Positions 1 through 7,842 of a stretch of DNA of 57,257 nucleotides are shown one piece after another. Source of the DNA: Lachnospiraceae bacterium (GTDB lineage: Bacteria > Bacillota > Clostridia > Lachnospirales > Lachnospiraceae); NCBI GenBank assembly GCA_014804445.1, contig JAAUZU010000023.1, forward strand, positions 10,402 through 67,658. The letters are read 5' to 3'. The position numbers and the translations under genes are program-made. The notes below the pieces were generated by a model. It had not been told where the DNA came from. It ran no database searches and was given only the letters and a program-made list of their open reading frames with translations. Position 1 is the first letter of the stretch, and each line of letters opens with the position of its first letter.

Positions 1-90
1 AACCCCGAATTAACGGGGTTGACACTGTGCAATATATTTGAACGGGATGACAGCTACTATAGAATATATTTGTATGAAGTAACGGAATAA
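1..90 (+). CDS. C-terminal end of an unidentified protein (partial)
   Basis: An open frame runs from base 1 to a TAA at 88-90 and encodes the last 29 residues of a protein that starts outside the window. It ends in ERDDSYYRIYLYEVTE and is followed at once by a terminator hairpin, as expected for a real gene end. The piece is too short to identify. Its convergent neighbour is a GtrA-like protein, a family often found beside glycosyltransferases, so a cell-envelope role is possible but only inferred. Confidence 0.6.
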   Translation, partial: NPELTGLTLCNIFERDDSYYRIYLYEVTE

Positions 91-118
91 AAAAGCAGAT
101 TCACAAATCTGCTTTTTT
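91..118. terminator. bidirectional terminator between convergent genes
   Basis: AAAAGCAGATT and AAATCTGCTTTT flank a CAC loop, giving an 11-bp stem with A and T runs on either side. It can end both the partial gene on the left and the GtrA-like gene, whose stop codon (101-103) lies in the loop. Confidence 0.85.
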
Positions 119-532
119 ATTAAATATCAGAAGCTTGCTGAATATATAATTGATTATAGTCACCAACACCGACGAAATAAATATTTTGGCAATCCAGTAA
201 TTCATGTGGAACGCATTTACGGTAACCCACATCACTACAATATCCAATATCCATGTGGAAAGACGCGAAGCTGCAAAACCACCAAACTCTTTTGCTATAT
301 GAGGATTGCTGCTTTTAAAAACCCATTTCCTGCTCAAGGGATAGGAAAAGGAAACACCTACAATCCACCCAACGCTGTTAATCAAAAAATTCTGCCACGA
401 AATGTCGGGATTCAGCCCCAAATATTTGACCAGAAAGCATGCCGCCCACGATACAACAGTCGTCATTACGCCCACAATCAGATATATGATAATCTCCCGA
501 TATTTTGTCATAAGGTTTTTCATTTGTTCCAT
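101..532 (-). CDS. GtrA/DPMS-like membrane protein
   Basis: A 143-residue protein with four hydrophobic helices at about residues 14-35, 45-65, 85-106 and 112-135. The spacing and the conserved FSYPLSRKWVF and NYIFSKLLIFNK segments fit the GtrA family (PF04138). Family members are thought to move lipid-linked sugars across the cytoplasmic membrane for wall or polysaccharide modification. The gene lies 18 bp downstream of the 2-hydroxyacid dehydrogenase on the same strand, so the two are probably co-transcribed. No glycosyltransferase is visible beside it, unless the truncated gene at 1-90 is one, so the substrate cannot be named. Confidence 0.85.
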   Translation of the reverse strand: MEQMKNLMTKYREIIIYLIVGVMTTVVSWAACFLVKYLGLNPDISWQNFLINSVGWIVGVSFSYPLSRKWVFKSSNPHIAKEFGGFAASRLSTWILDIVVMWVTVNAFHMNYWIAKIFISSVLVTIINYIFSKLLIFNKKADL

Positions 533-550
533 TTTTTACACCCCTGCATA

Positions 551-1519
551 TCATACCACATTTCTGGGCTCTCCCGCCAAAAAAGCACGCATGTTTTCAA
601 AAGCCTCTTCCACACAGCGCTCTCGCGCTTCCACACTGCCCCATGCGAGATGTGGGGTGATAATCAGCCGGTTACTGTCTTTTATCTTACAAAGCGGATT
701 GTCCAACGACAGAGGCTCTTTTTCCACAACATCCAGACCCGCCGCCATGATTTCTTCCTGCATAAGCGCTTCATACAAATCGCGGTTATTTACGACCCGT
801 CCTCTCGCCACATTGATTAATATTGCCGTTTTTTTCATCTTTTGCAGCGCGTCCCTGTCAATAAAGTTCTCTGTCAGCCCGCTTAAAGGACAGTGCAGGG
901 AAAGAAAATCACTCTCCGCCAAAAGCGTATCTTTGTCCACTCGCCTGTATGCTGTTACTGTACTGCTGCCTGTGACCGAATGAAAAATCACCCTGCAGCC
1001 AAACGCCTGCGCAATTTCAGCCGTGCGCCGCCCTATATTTCCCATTCCCACAATACCCCATGTCTTGCCGGCAAGCTCTGTAAAGGGCAGGTCAAAATTG
1101 GAAAACCTGTCCTGCGCGCTGTATGCGCCGGACTTGACATAGTTGTCATAATGGAAAAGCTTCTGCACCAGACAGAGCGCCAGCGTAAAGGTATGCTGCG
1201 CCACCATATCCGTACAGTAATTCACCACATTGGAAATCACAATGCCGCGGCTTTTACAATATGCCACGTCGCAGTTGTCATAGCCCGTAGCAAACTGGCA
1301 AATCAGCTTTACCTGCTTGGAATCCTTCAAGGTATCCTCGCACAAAGGCGACTTGTTGGCTATTATTATATCCGCTTCCCGCGTGCGTTCCCGTACCTCT
1401 TCCTTGGTAACGGTATTTAAATAGTATGTCACATTTCCCAGCTTTTCAAAACAGGAAACATCAATATCCGGTCCGACGCTGTTGCGTTCCAGCATGACAA
1501 TATTGGGCTTTTTTGACAT
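551..1519 (-). CDS. D-isomer-specific 2-hydroxyacid dehydrogenase
   Basis: A 322-residue NAD-dependent oxidoreductase of the D-2-hydroxyacid dehydrogenase family, which interconverts 2-hydroxy and 2-keto acids in the cytoplasm. The Rossmann motif GMGNIGRR is near residue 155, INVARGRVV carries the substrate-binding Arg region, and HLAWGS holds the catalytic His. The frame stays open to 1597, but I start at the ATG at 1517-1519. A GGAGAGG site lies 8 bp upstream of it, and a promoter (1569-1597) covers the upstream part of the frame, which therefore cannot be coding. The substrate (hydroxypyruvate, phosphoglycerate-like or other) is not decided by sequence. Likely forms an operon with the GtrA-like gene. 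Confidence 0.88.
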   Translation of the reverse strand: MSKKPNIVMLERNSVGPDIDVSCFEKLGNVTYYLNTVTKEEVRERTREADIIIANKSPLCEDTLKDSKQVKLICQFATGYDNCDVAYCKSRGIVISNVVNYCTDMVAQHTFTLALCLVQKLFHYDNYVKSGAYSAQDRFSNFDLPFTELAGKTWGIVGMGNIGRRTAEIAQAFGCRVIFHSVTGSSTVTAYRRVDKDTLLAESDFLSLHCPLSGLTENFIDRDALQKMKKTAILINVARGRVVNNRDLYEALMQEEIMAAGLDVVEKEPLSLDNPLCKIKDSNRLIITPHLAWGSVEARERCVEEAFENMRAFLAGEPRNVV

Positions 1520-1568
1520 CACTGCTGCCTCTCCTTTTCCCATAAATTGAAAACTTTTACCAATTTCA

Positions 1569-1597
1569 ATTATAATGGAAACGAAATAGACACGCAA
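1569..1597 (-). promoter_or_regulatory. sigma-A promoter of the dehydrogenase-GtrA operon
   Basis: On the minus strand, TTGCGT (1592-1597), a 17-bp spacer and a perfect TATAAT (1569-1574). The start point would fall near 1562, about 43 bp before the chosen start codon. Confidence 0.65.
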
Positions 1598-1617
1598 TCA
1601 TTTTCTTTCCCTATTGA

Positions 1618-2352
1618 TCAATAGTTAGAAATTAAGGGGACGCCCGCCTTAAGCCAATCAAGCGTTTCACTACCGTCCTTTTGTCTCGTCAGCCTTGCAC
1701 AATGCACAAACTGACCCTGAACTATTTTTTTCTCAAGTGTGTCGTCGTCCAGAAATTCATATTCGTCATCATCCACCACCACCAGCGAGATACCGATATA
1801 CTCTGCCCCACAAGCTGAAAATATGGTCTCCATCACATCTGCAGCCTGTTCCTCTGACGTAAAGCCACTTTCTTTTACAGCGATGTAAGCTGATATAAAG
1901 CACTTCTCATCCGCAAAATATTCTTCGAAGGAAGCATCTGCCGGAAGTTCAGGCGATAACGCGCTTCTTGCCACACTATAAAAAACCTTTGAATCCCCAA
2001 AGACTTCATTCGTACACTGACGCAGAAATTCTACAGTCTCCTCATAATACTTCACCGCAACGTAATTGTCATGAAATACTCTGTTCTCAGTTCTATAGTC
2101 ATCGACCTTTACAATGATACGCTCGCCTGCCAGACTTTCACAGGTGACCATAAGCTCATGGTCACCTGTCATACTGTCCCCCCATGGCGCCACAAACTCA
2201 AATTTCTCCCCGTACTTCTGCTCCATATATTCCAATGCGGCATCATTGGTATTCCGCCCTCTATTATTTTGTGTCGGCTCTTTTTGTATGCAACCGGTGA
2301 CTCCTAATGATAGTACGGCAAATAAGATTGTCACAATAAAAATTCGTTTCAT
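1618..2352 (-). CDS. lipoprotein of unknown function
   Basis: A 244-residue protein with a lipoprotein signal (MKRIFIVTILFAVLSLGVTGC, lipobox GVTGC), so the mature part should be anchored outside the membrane. The rest is acidic and soluble, with no domain I can name. Two ATGs are adjacent (2353-2355 and 2350-2352). The GGAAGG site is 3 bp from the first and 6 bp from the second, so I use the second. The gene directly follows the membrane-protein gene at 2356, and the two probably form one unit with the LRR lipoprotein upstream. Confidence 0.8.
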   Translation of the reverse strand: MKRIFIVTILFAVLSLGVTGCIQKEPTQNNRGRNTNDAALEYMEQKYGEKFEFVAPWGDSMTGDHELMVTCESLAGERIIVKVDDYRTENRVFHDNYVAVKYYEETVEFLRQCTNEVFGDSKVFYSVARSALSPELPADASFEEYFADEKCFISAYIAVKESGFTSEEQAADVMETIFSACGAEYIGISLVVVDDDEYEFLDDDTLEKKIVQGQFVHCARLTRQKDGSETLDWLKAGVPLISNY

Positions 2353-2355
2353 CAT

Positions 2356-3285
2356 TCACCTTCCGTACTGCTGCTGTTCCTGCTGTCCTTTATCGAAAAG
2401 ACTCTTAAACTTGCCGGAAAGCTTGCAAAGCTTATCATACAAATCAAACGTAATCTCTGTGGTGGGTGCAACCTGCATATAAGATACCATCATCTTCACC
2501 ATCATATAACTGTCCACAAAAGCGCTCTTGATAACAGCCGCCACCATCAGGGCAAGCACGAAGGCAAATATCCAGTGTATGTGCAGTAACGCAAAAATAC
2601 CTGCAAAAATCAGAAACGGCAGAAGCCACGCCAAAAGAGATACGCCCATCACTATCAAGGTCGTTACCGCCGCATTTTTCAAAAGTGTCTTCCAATTCTG
2701 AAAATAAATGACAACACCGTCAGCCGCGCTCTTGAACGCTGACTGCTCTCTATGTAAGAAGGTATAGCCAAGACAGCACTCATCAATGTAGTTCAACGCG
2801 ATATGGACAAACACCTGCGCAAAAGACACAAGGAATGATACACCCGGAATTTTGCCCAGCAGGTCCTCCACCTTCTGAAGCCCTTTCTGGAGCTGGCTGA
2901 CCGCGCCGCTCACCAGCCTGTCAACCACGAAGTAAACATTTGACGTCAAAAAACGCTCTTTTACCATGCTCTTTGCCGCTTCAAACTGATTTTCCGGCAA
3001 AGTTCCCGTGGTCACTGCCGTCGTCACCATCGCCACATGCCCCGCTTTTATCATATAGCCCACATAACGCTGCACAATCCCGTACACAGCGCACACCAGA
3101 ATCAGCCAGATTGTCAGCGCCATTACGATACCATTGCCCCCGCCAAGGCTTCCCAGCCACCAAAAAAGAAACATGGTCAGCAGCGCAAAAAGAAATATCG
3201 CACTTCCCAGCGCCAGTTTCAGCCAGACAAATTTCATTGTCTTCAAATACACATCCCTTGCTTTCAACACTTTTTCCTCCATCAT
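2356..3285 (-). CDS. multi-pass membrane protein of unknown function
   Basis: About 309 residues with hydrophobic helices near residues 20-45, 52-75, 140-165, 205-232 and 235-262, and a hydrophilic Gln-rich tail (KGQQEQQQYGR). No transporter signature or catalytic motif is seen. The 5-prime ATG has no ribosome site before it, whereas GGAGG inside the first codons sits 5-8 bp before GTG (3270) and TTG (3267). The true start may therefore be six residues later. It lies between two lipoprotein genes on the same strand (11 bp and 3 bp gaps), suggesting a shared envelope function. Confidence 0.75.
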   Translation of the reverse strand: MMEEKVLKARDVYLKTMKFVWLKLALGSAIFLFALLTMFLFWWLGSLGGGNGIVMALTIWLILVCAVYGIVQRYVGYMIKAGHVAMVTTAVTTGTLPENQFEAAKSMVKERFLTSNVYFVVDRLVSGAVSQLQKGLQKVEDLLGKIPGVSFLVSFAQVFVHIALNYIDECCLGYTFLHREQSAFKSAADGVVIYFQNWKTLLKNAAVTTLIVMGVSLLAWLLPFLIFAGIFALLHIHWIFAFVLALMVAAVIKSAFVDSYMMVKMMVSYMQVAPTTEITFDLYDKLCKLSGKFKSLFDKGQQEQQQYGR

Positions 3286-3296
3286 AATAAATTTTG

Positions 3297-5045
3297 TTAT
3301 TGGTTGTTTATCATTTCATATAAGGCATCCAAGTCATCATAATCATAAAAATCATCATTATAAGAAACCATAATGCTTTCACAGCCGTCAAAAGCATCCT
3401 CTGCTATTTTAGTAACACTGTCCGGTATTTTGACAAGACTCAGACTTGTGCAGCCTGCAAAAGCATTTTTTTCTATTTCAGTCAGACCTTCCGGAAGCAG
3501 CACTCTACCTATATTCTCACAATTTTCAAAGGCAGATTCCCCAATTATGATAGTGCCTTCAGAAAAAGAAACATGTTCCAATCCACTACAGCCCCTGAAT
3601 GTATTTCTTTCTATCTTAGCAACACTGCCCGGAAAAATAATCCCATCTACGCCTGTACAATTCTCAAACGCACTCTCACCAATACTGCTTATACCTTCCG
3701 AAAGCATAATCGTTTTTGCGCCGGCACAGTTTTTAAATGCTTCCGCACCCACTTCTTCTACATTACTCTGCAGCAAAATCGACTCTAAGCTTTCACAGTT
3801 CAAAAAAGCAGCTTCTTCAATTTTAGTCAGAGTCTCCGTGAAATAAAATACCCGCAGATTCCTGCAATCTTCAAAAGCACCGGCTCCAACCTCTTCCAAC
3901 TTATCATGGACAAGAACATTATCCAGACTGCTGCAGCCGGAAAAAGCACCCTCCCCGATTCGGATAAGCTTATAAGGAAGAGAAATCTCTGCCAGACTGG
4001 TACATTCGCCAAAAGTCCCCTGTTCTATCTCTGTAATATCCGCCCAGAGAAAATCAATTTCTTCCAAATTTTCACATCCCCAGAAAGCCATACCGCCAAT
4101 TCTTCTCACGGTGGAGGGAACCTTAAAGCTTGTCACGGTAAAACAGCCTGAAAAAGCACCGTATTCAATCTCTACCACAGTTTTTCCATCGATTTCCTTC
4201 GGAATTTCTACAACGCCGTCACTGCCAAAGCCATAGGACACGCCCAGATACCCGGGGTCTGCCACCTCGTCGATGCACACACCGCCGTCCACTTCCGAAA
4301 AATAGAATATATCCTCCGGCTTCAGTTCGGCAGTTTCTCCGGATTCCGTATCTGATGCAGGATTTGCCGCCGTTACACCATTAATGATATTACACATATT
4401 TTCCAATTCATCATAGGTATAAGAAACTCCATTATAGGTAACGGTAATATCAACGCAATCATAAAAAGTCCATTTATGAATCTGGCGCACATTATCCGGA
4501 AGCGTTATATTCGATATCCCTGTGCATCCGCTGAAAGCAAACTGGCCAATCTGCGTCACGCCATCAGGAATTTCGACACTTGTCAACTTTTCACAGCCCT
4601 GTATCATATTGTTTGCAATTTGTGTAATATTGGCAGGAAATGTTATACTTTCCAGTTCCGTGCAATTCATAAACACGGCTTGCTCCATTTCCGTTACACT
4701 GTCCGGAACTTCAACACTTACCAACAAAGTGTTGCTAAAGGCTGCTTCATCAATCCTGACAACTGTGTCGGGTATTGTAACACCCGTCAACTCCTCACGG
4801 TAAAAAGCCATAAATCCGATTTCCACAACAGGCTTACCACCGATGGTATCCGGTATATTGACCTGCCCGCCGTCTCCTAAATACCCTGTGATGCTTACGC
4901 CTCCTGCGACGTCAGCCACTTTAAAATCTGTTTCCGGCGCAAACTCAACCGCCTGTTTTCCGCCGCCTCCGGACTTTCCGCATCCGCAGACCAGGAGGGA
5001 AGCAAGAATTGCCGCCATAATAATGACAAGTTTCCTCTTTCTCAT
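3297..5045 (-). CDS. BspA-like leucine-rich repeat lipoprotein
   Basis: A 582-residue secreted lipoprotein with lipobox LLVCGC, followed by two blocks of BspA/LRR_5 repeats (about residues 75-205 and 255-570). The repeat unit is about 23 residues, with patterns such as IGESAFENCTGVDGIIFP and IEKNTFAGCTSL. The repeats form a solenoid used in many gut and oral bacteria for binding host or bacterial surfaces. The chosen ATG (5043-5045) has AGGAA 7 bp upstream, and the 16 codons before it lack a ribosome site. Each block ends in a similar NG-x-x-YxYDxL-x-xM-x-NIIN-like sequence (near residue 215 and at the C-terminus), so the protein looks like a duplicated module. Confidence 0.9.
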   Translation of the reverse strand: MRKRKLVIIMAAILASLLVCGCGKSGGGGKQAVEFAPETDFKVADVAGGVSITGYLGDGGQVNIPDTIGGKPVVEIGFMAFYREELTGVTIPDTVVRIDEAAFSNTLLVSVEVPDSVTEMEQAVFMNCTELESITFPANITQIANNMIQGCEKLTSVEIPDGVTQIGQFAFSGCTGISNITLPDNVRQIHKWTFYDCVDITVTYNGVSYTYDELENMCNIINGVTAANPASDTESGETAELKPEDIFYFSEVDGGVCIDEVADPGYLGVSYGFGSDGVVEIPKEIDGKTVVEIEYGAFSGCFTVTSFKVPSTVRRIGGMAFWGCENLEEIDFLWADITEIEQGTFGECTSLAEISLPYKLIRIGEGAFSGCSSLDNVLVHDKLEEVGAGAFEDCRNLRVFYFTETLTKIEEAAFLNCESLESILLQSNVEEVGAEAFKNCAGAKTIMLSEGISSIGESAFENCTGVDGIIFPGSVAKIERNTFRGCSGLEHVSFSEGTIIIGESAFENCENIGRVLLPEGLTEIEKNAFAGCTSLSLVKIPDSVTKIAEDAFDGCESIMVSYNDDFYDYDDLDALYEMINNQ

Positions 5046-5192
5046 TTTTCTATTCCTTTCTGATGTAATAAAATTGCATTTGTATTTTATCACAAAAGAT
5101 GCCCATTTTACCGTAATTGACGTAAGCGGCGGGATTTTTGGTGTAAGCGGTCGCTCAGGTTGGGAAAGGAATTATGAATTACCGCAAGTCAC

Positions 5193-5325
5193 GCCGGTAG
5201 TGGAGCGTATGCTGTGCAGACGCGCTCTCGCTCGGATAAAAACGTAGTGGACGCTAGGCTCGAAAGAACCTCGCCAAGCGCCAACGTTTTTAAACGGTCT
5301 GCACAGCATACGCTCCACTGCCGGC
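5193..5325 (+). repeat. palindromic repeat, copy A1
   Basis: Arms 5193-5220 and 5298-5325 are complementary over 28 bp with one mismatch. Between them is the family core: GCGCTCTCGCTC (5222-5233), an inner stem AAAAACGT/ACGTTTTT, GTAG at 5244-5247, and CTCGAAAGAACCTCGCCAAG as the apical part. It lies between the divergent LRR and LytTR genes. The core is nearly identical to copy A3 (reverse orientation), whereas the arms differ. Partial complementarity continues about 20 bp outside the arms. Confidence 0.9.
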
Positions 5326-5326
5326 T

Positions 5327-5444
5327 GAAAGCGGCGAAAGCAGCAATCCCCTGCCCCAGCTTCGCTTTGGTAGCGGCAGCGGGGCGCGTGTATGGGCGGC
5401 TGGCTTGAGCGAAGCTTGTCAGGACGCTCGCCATTGCCGCTTTC
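5327..5444. repeat. degenerate palindrome between copies A1 and A2
   Basis: GAAAGCGGC (5327-5335) pairs with GCCGCTTTC (5436-5444). Inside are further GC-rich inverted segments (CCCCTGCC with GGCAGCGGGG) and TTGAGCGAAGC, which resembles the GAGCGAGAGC box of the A family. This may be a decayed member. The whole stretch 5160-5660 has no credible gene; open frames in it are by-products of the palindromes. Confidence 0.5.
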
Positions 5445-5489
5445 CTAACCAGCTTTTCGGCGAGGGCCATTGCGCTTTAGCCGCAAACA

Positions 5490-5642
5490 GCCCGTGGAGC
5501 AGGCGGTTCCCACGGAGCCCTTTAAGAAACGTCAGTTCAAAGTCATGCAAGCATGACTTGGCGAGGTTCTTTCGAGCTTAGCACTGCTACGTTTCTTGCT
5601 GAGCGAGAGCGCGGCTCCGTGGGAATTGCCTGCTCCACGGGC
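5490..5642 (-). repeat. palindromic repeat, copy A2
   Basis: Arms 5490-5519 and 5613-5642 are complementary over 30 bp with two mismatches. Read on the minus strand, it has the same order as A1: GCGCTCTCGCTC, AAGAAACGT, GTAG (CTAC at 5587-5590), then CTCGAAAGAACCTCGCCAAG. The inner stem is AAGAAACGT/ACGTTTCTT instead of AAAAACGT/ACGTTTTT, so both sides have changed together. An extra perfect hairpin, AAGTCATGCAAGCATGACTT (5540-5559), is inserted and also occurs in copy B2. Confidence 0.9.
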
Positions 5643-5728
5643 GTCCCTTGCTACGCCCACCGCCCTCTCGCCAAAAACCCCTCCTCCCTTTCTTGACGAA
5701 GCAAAATGGATATGATAGAGTAATTCGT

Positions 5729-6424
5729 ATGAAAATAGCGATTTGTGATGATGAACCCATATTTTTAAAAAGAATGTACAGCTACATGTGGCAGCAGCCG
5801 GACTGCACTGTGGAGTGTTTTCCTGCTTCGGATGCGCTTTTGGACAATTACAAAGCTGGGGAACGGTATGACGTGATTTTTTTGGATATTGTCATGTCGC
5901 CTGTAAATGGTATTGAGGTGGCAAAAAGCATCCGAGAATACGACCAGTCCGTTATACTGGTGTTTTTTACGGCTTATCTGGAGTATGCGCCCGCCGGGTA
6001 TGAAGTAAATGCTTTCCGCTATCTTTTAAAGCCCGTGACAGAGGAGGATATTCTCCGCACGATAAAGGATATCCGCGTAAAGCTGGAAAATACGACGCTT
6101 TTAGTCAAAACACCGGAATGTGATCTGCTTTTGCATATGCAGGATTTACAGCATTTGGAGGCTGACAACAAAAACACCATCCTCTACTACAAAGGCGATG
6201 TTATTACGCTGCGAAAGGGATTGAATGAGTTGGAAACACTGCTTCCGACCTCCCTTTTTTTTCGTATCCACCGCAAATATATGATCAATCTTGCCTATGT
6301 CAGAGAATTTGACGAGGCGCATGTAACCCTTGACAGCGGCAGAACTTTTCCCGTCAGCCGCAGAAACATCAAAGAATTCCGCCTTGCAATCAAGGCTTAT
6401 ATTGAAGGAGCCCCTCACTTATGA
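5729..6424 (+). CDS. LytTR-family response regulator (AgrA-like)
   Basis: A 231-residue regulator: receiver domain (residues 1-120, acidic pair D8-D9, phospho-acceptor D53 in FLDIVMSPVNG, K102 region LLKPV) and a C-terminal LytTR DNA-binding domain (about 130-228, with FFRIHRKYMINL). The start is the ATG at 5729 because the protein there begins MKIAICDDEP, the usual N-terminus. The preceding 27 codons run into repeat A2. TTGACG (5693-5698) could be a -35 element, but the matching -10 (TAGAGT, 5716-5721) would leave almost no leader, so the promoter is uncertain. Overlaps the kinase gene by 4 bp. Confidence 0.92.
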   Translation: MKIAICDDEPIFLKRMYSYMWQQPDCTVECFPASDALLDNYKAGERYDVIFLDIVMSPVNGIEVAKSIREYDQSVILVFFTAYLEYAPAGYEVNAFRYLLKPVTEEDILRTIKDIRVKLENTTLLVKTPECDLLLHMQDLQHLEADNKNTILYYKGDVITLRKGLNELETLLPTSLFFRIHRKYMINLAYVREFDEAHVTLDSGRTFPVSRRNIKEFRLAIKAYIEGAPHL

Positions 6425-7719
6425 TAGTTTTTTTGTTTCAGCTTGCTGTCAACCTGATGGAATTTTGGATTCTGCTTCTCCTGATGCAGCATATTTGTGC
6501 TGCCCATATAAATTTAAACCGCAGGAACACAATTATCTGCTCCGCTGTTTTTTTACTTTTAACCGGTCTTTCTATGGCGCTGCTTCCCGAAGATATAAAT
6601 TTTCTCGTCAGTATGCCTGTATCCATTCTGCTGGCAGTGCTTTTGTTCAGCAAGAAAAAATTTTCGGATTCACTGCGTTTTTTTCCCGCTGTCGCTATTT
6701 ATTGTGTGCTGACGATTGTTCCTGAGGCAATTCTCACTGCAATTATGCCGGCATTTAAAATTGTACTTCCCATTTCTGTCTATGAGATTTCTCTTATCAG
6801 CCTTGTAACGGATGCCACACTGTTTATCATACTAATTTTCTTGCGTCATTTTCTCATGAAATACCAGTTTATCCTTCATTTTCGAATAAGAGAAATTATC
6901 GGCTGTATTGCGCTGTTTCTTTTTTCCATTATTGATGTTGCACTCATCACTTGGGCAAACAATCACACCATTGAACCGATTAGCCGCTATCTTTATCTGA
7001 CCATTTTTATAGGTGCTTTTCTCTGCAGTATTATCTACTATTTTTATAGCCTGTTTTCGTCCCGCGTCCAGATTTATCAGCAGTGCTTATCCCGAAATGA
7101 AATAGAGTACCTGCAGCTACAGTTGGATGCGCTGCAGGATGTGAAAGAGAATGAGGAACAGGTCAGAAAAATGCGCCATGACCTTAACAGCCATCTTGCT
7201 GTTATGAAATCGCTCTGCGAAGAAAAAAATTATGAGGAAGTCAGAAAATATACAGAACAGTTAAGCCATGACGCCATATATTCCAATGGAAAGATACTGA
7301 CCGACAACCACGTTTCCGACATGATTGTCAATTCTAAAATGACAGTCTGTGAAGAACATGGCATTGCTTTTACTTTTGAAGGTTCCCTGACAAATTTGAA
7401 AAATATGACTGCCCCCGATATCTGCGGGCTTCTTTCCAACGCTTACAACAACGCCATTGAAGCGTGTCTGCCCCAACAGGACGCTTATATTCATACGAAA
7501 GTAAATACAACCCGCAACTATACCGTAATACAAATCACCAACTCCGTGGAAAAGAAGGTAACGATTCGCGGCAACCGTATTTCAACCACCAAAGGGGATA
7601 AAAAATCCCATGGGTATGGTATCGAAATCATGAATCAAATTGCCAAGAAATATGGCGGAAGCTGTTCACTGCACTGCAGCGATACAGAATTTGAAGTTAA
7701 AATTGTATTATTAACCTAA
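6421..7719 (+). CDS. GHKL-family sensor histidine kinase (AgrC/VirS-like)
   Basis: A 432-residue kinase with six or seven N-terminal membrane helices (residues 1-215), a coiled linker, the phospho-acceptor H253 in KMRHDLNSHL, and a C-terminal GHKL ATPase domain with N-box SNAYNNAIEAC and glycine motif GYGIEIM. It starts at the ATGA overlap with the LytTR regulator, so the pair is translationally coupled. Such pairs usually sense peptides, as in Agr systems, but no agrB/agrD-like processing and pheromone genes are visible next to it. The signal is therefore unknown. Confidence 0.92.
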   Translation: MIVFLFQLAVNLMEFWILLLLMQHICAAHINLNRRNTIICSAVFLLLTGLSMALLPEDINFLVSMPVSILLAVLLFSKKKFSDSLRFFPAVAIYCVLTIVPEAILTAIMPAFKIVLPISVYEISLISLVTDATLFIILIFLRHFLMKYQFILHFRIREIIGCIALFLFSIIDVALITWANNHTIEPISRYLYLTIFIGAFLCSIIYYFYSLFSSRVQIYQQCLSRNEIEYLQLQLDALQDVKENEEQVRKMRHDLNSHLAVMKSLCEEKNYEEVRKYTEQLSHDAIYSNGKILTDNHVSDMIVNSKMTVCEEHGIAFTFEGSLTNLKNMTAPDICGLLSNAYNNAIEACLPQQDAYIHTKVNTTRNYTVIQITNSVEKKVTIRGNRISTTKGDKKSHGYGIEIMNQIAKKYGGSCSLHCSDTEFEVKIVLLT

Positions 7720-7764
7720 TACATTTTAGTCCAATTTCATAAAAAGACAAAATTTGAAACAAAC

Positions 7765-7791
7765 AGGCTGTGCAGCAAAACCGCACAGCCT
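7765..7791. terminator. bidirectional terminator between kinase and pgi
   Basis: AGGCTGTGC and GCACAGCCT form a perfect 9-bp stem around a 9-nt loop, followed by TTTATC on the plus strand and TTTGTTTC on the minus strand. It separates two convergent genes. Confidence 0.8.
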
Positions 7792-7842
7792 TTATCAATC
7801 CTGTAAATTTTCTTTGAGATTGGCAGAACTGCCATATCTTTT

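Noticed and set aside
5189..5470. Open frames on both strands within the palindrome cluster
   Set aside because: They mirror each other because the DNA is palindromic, and have no ribosome sites or protein-like composition.
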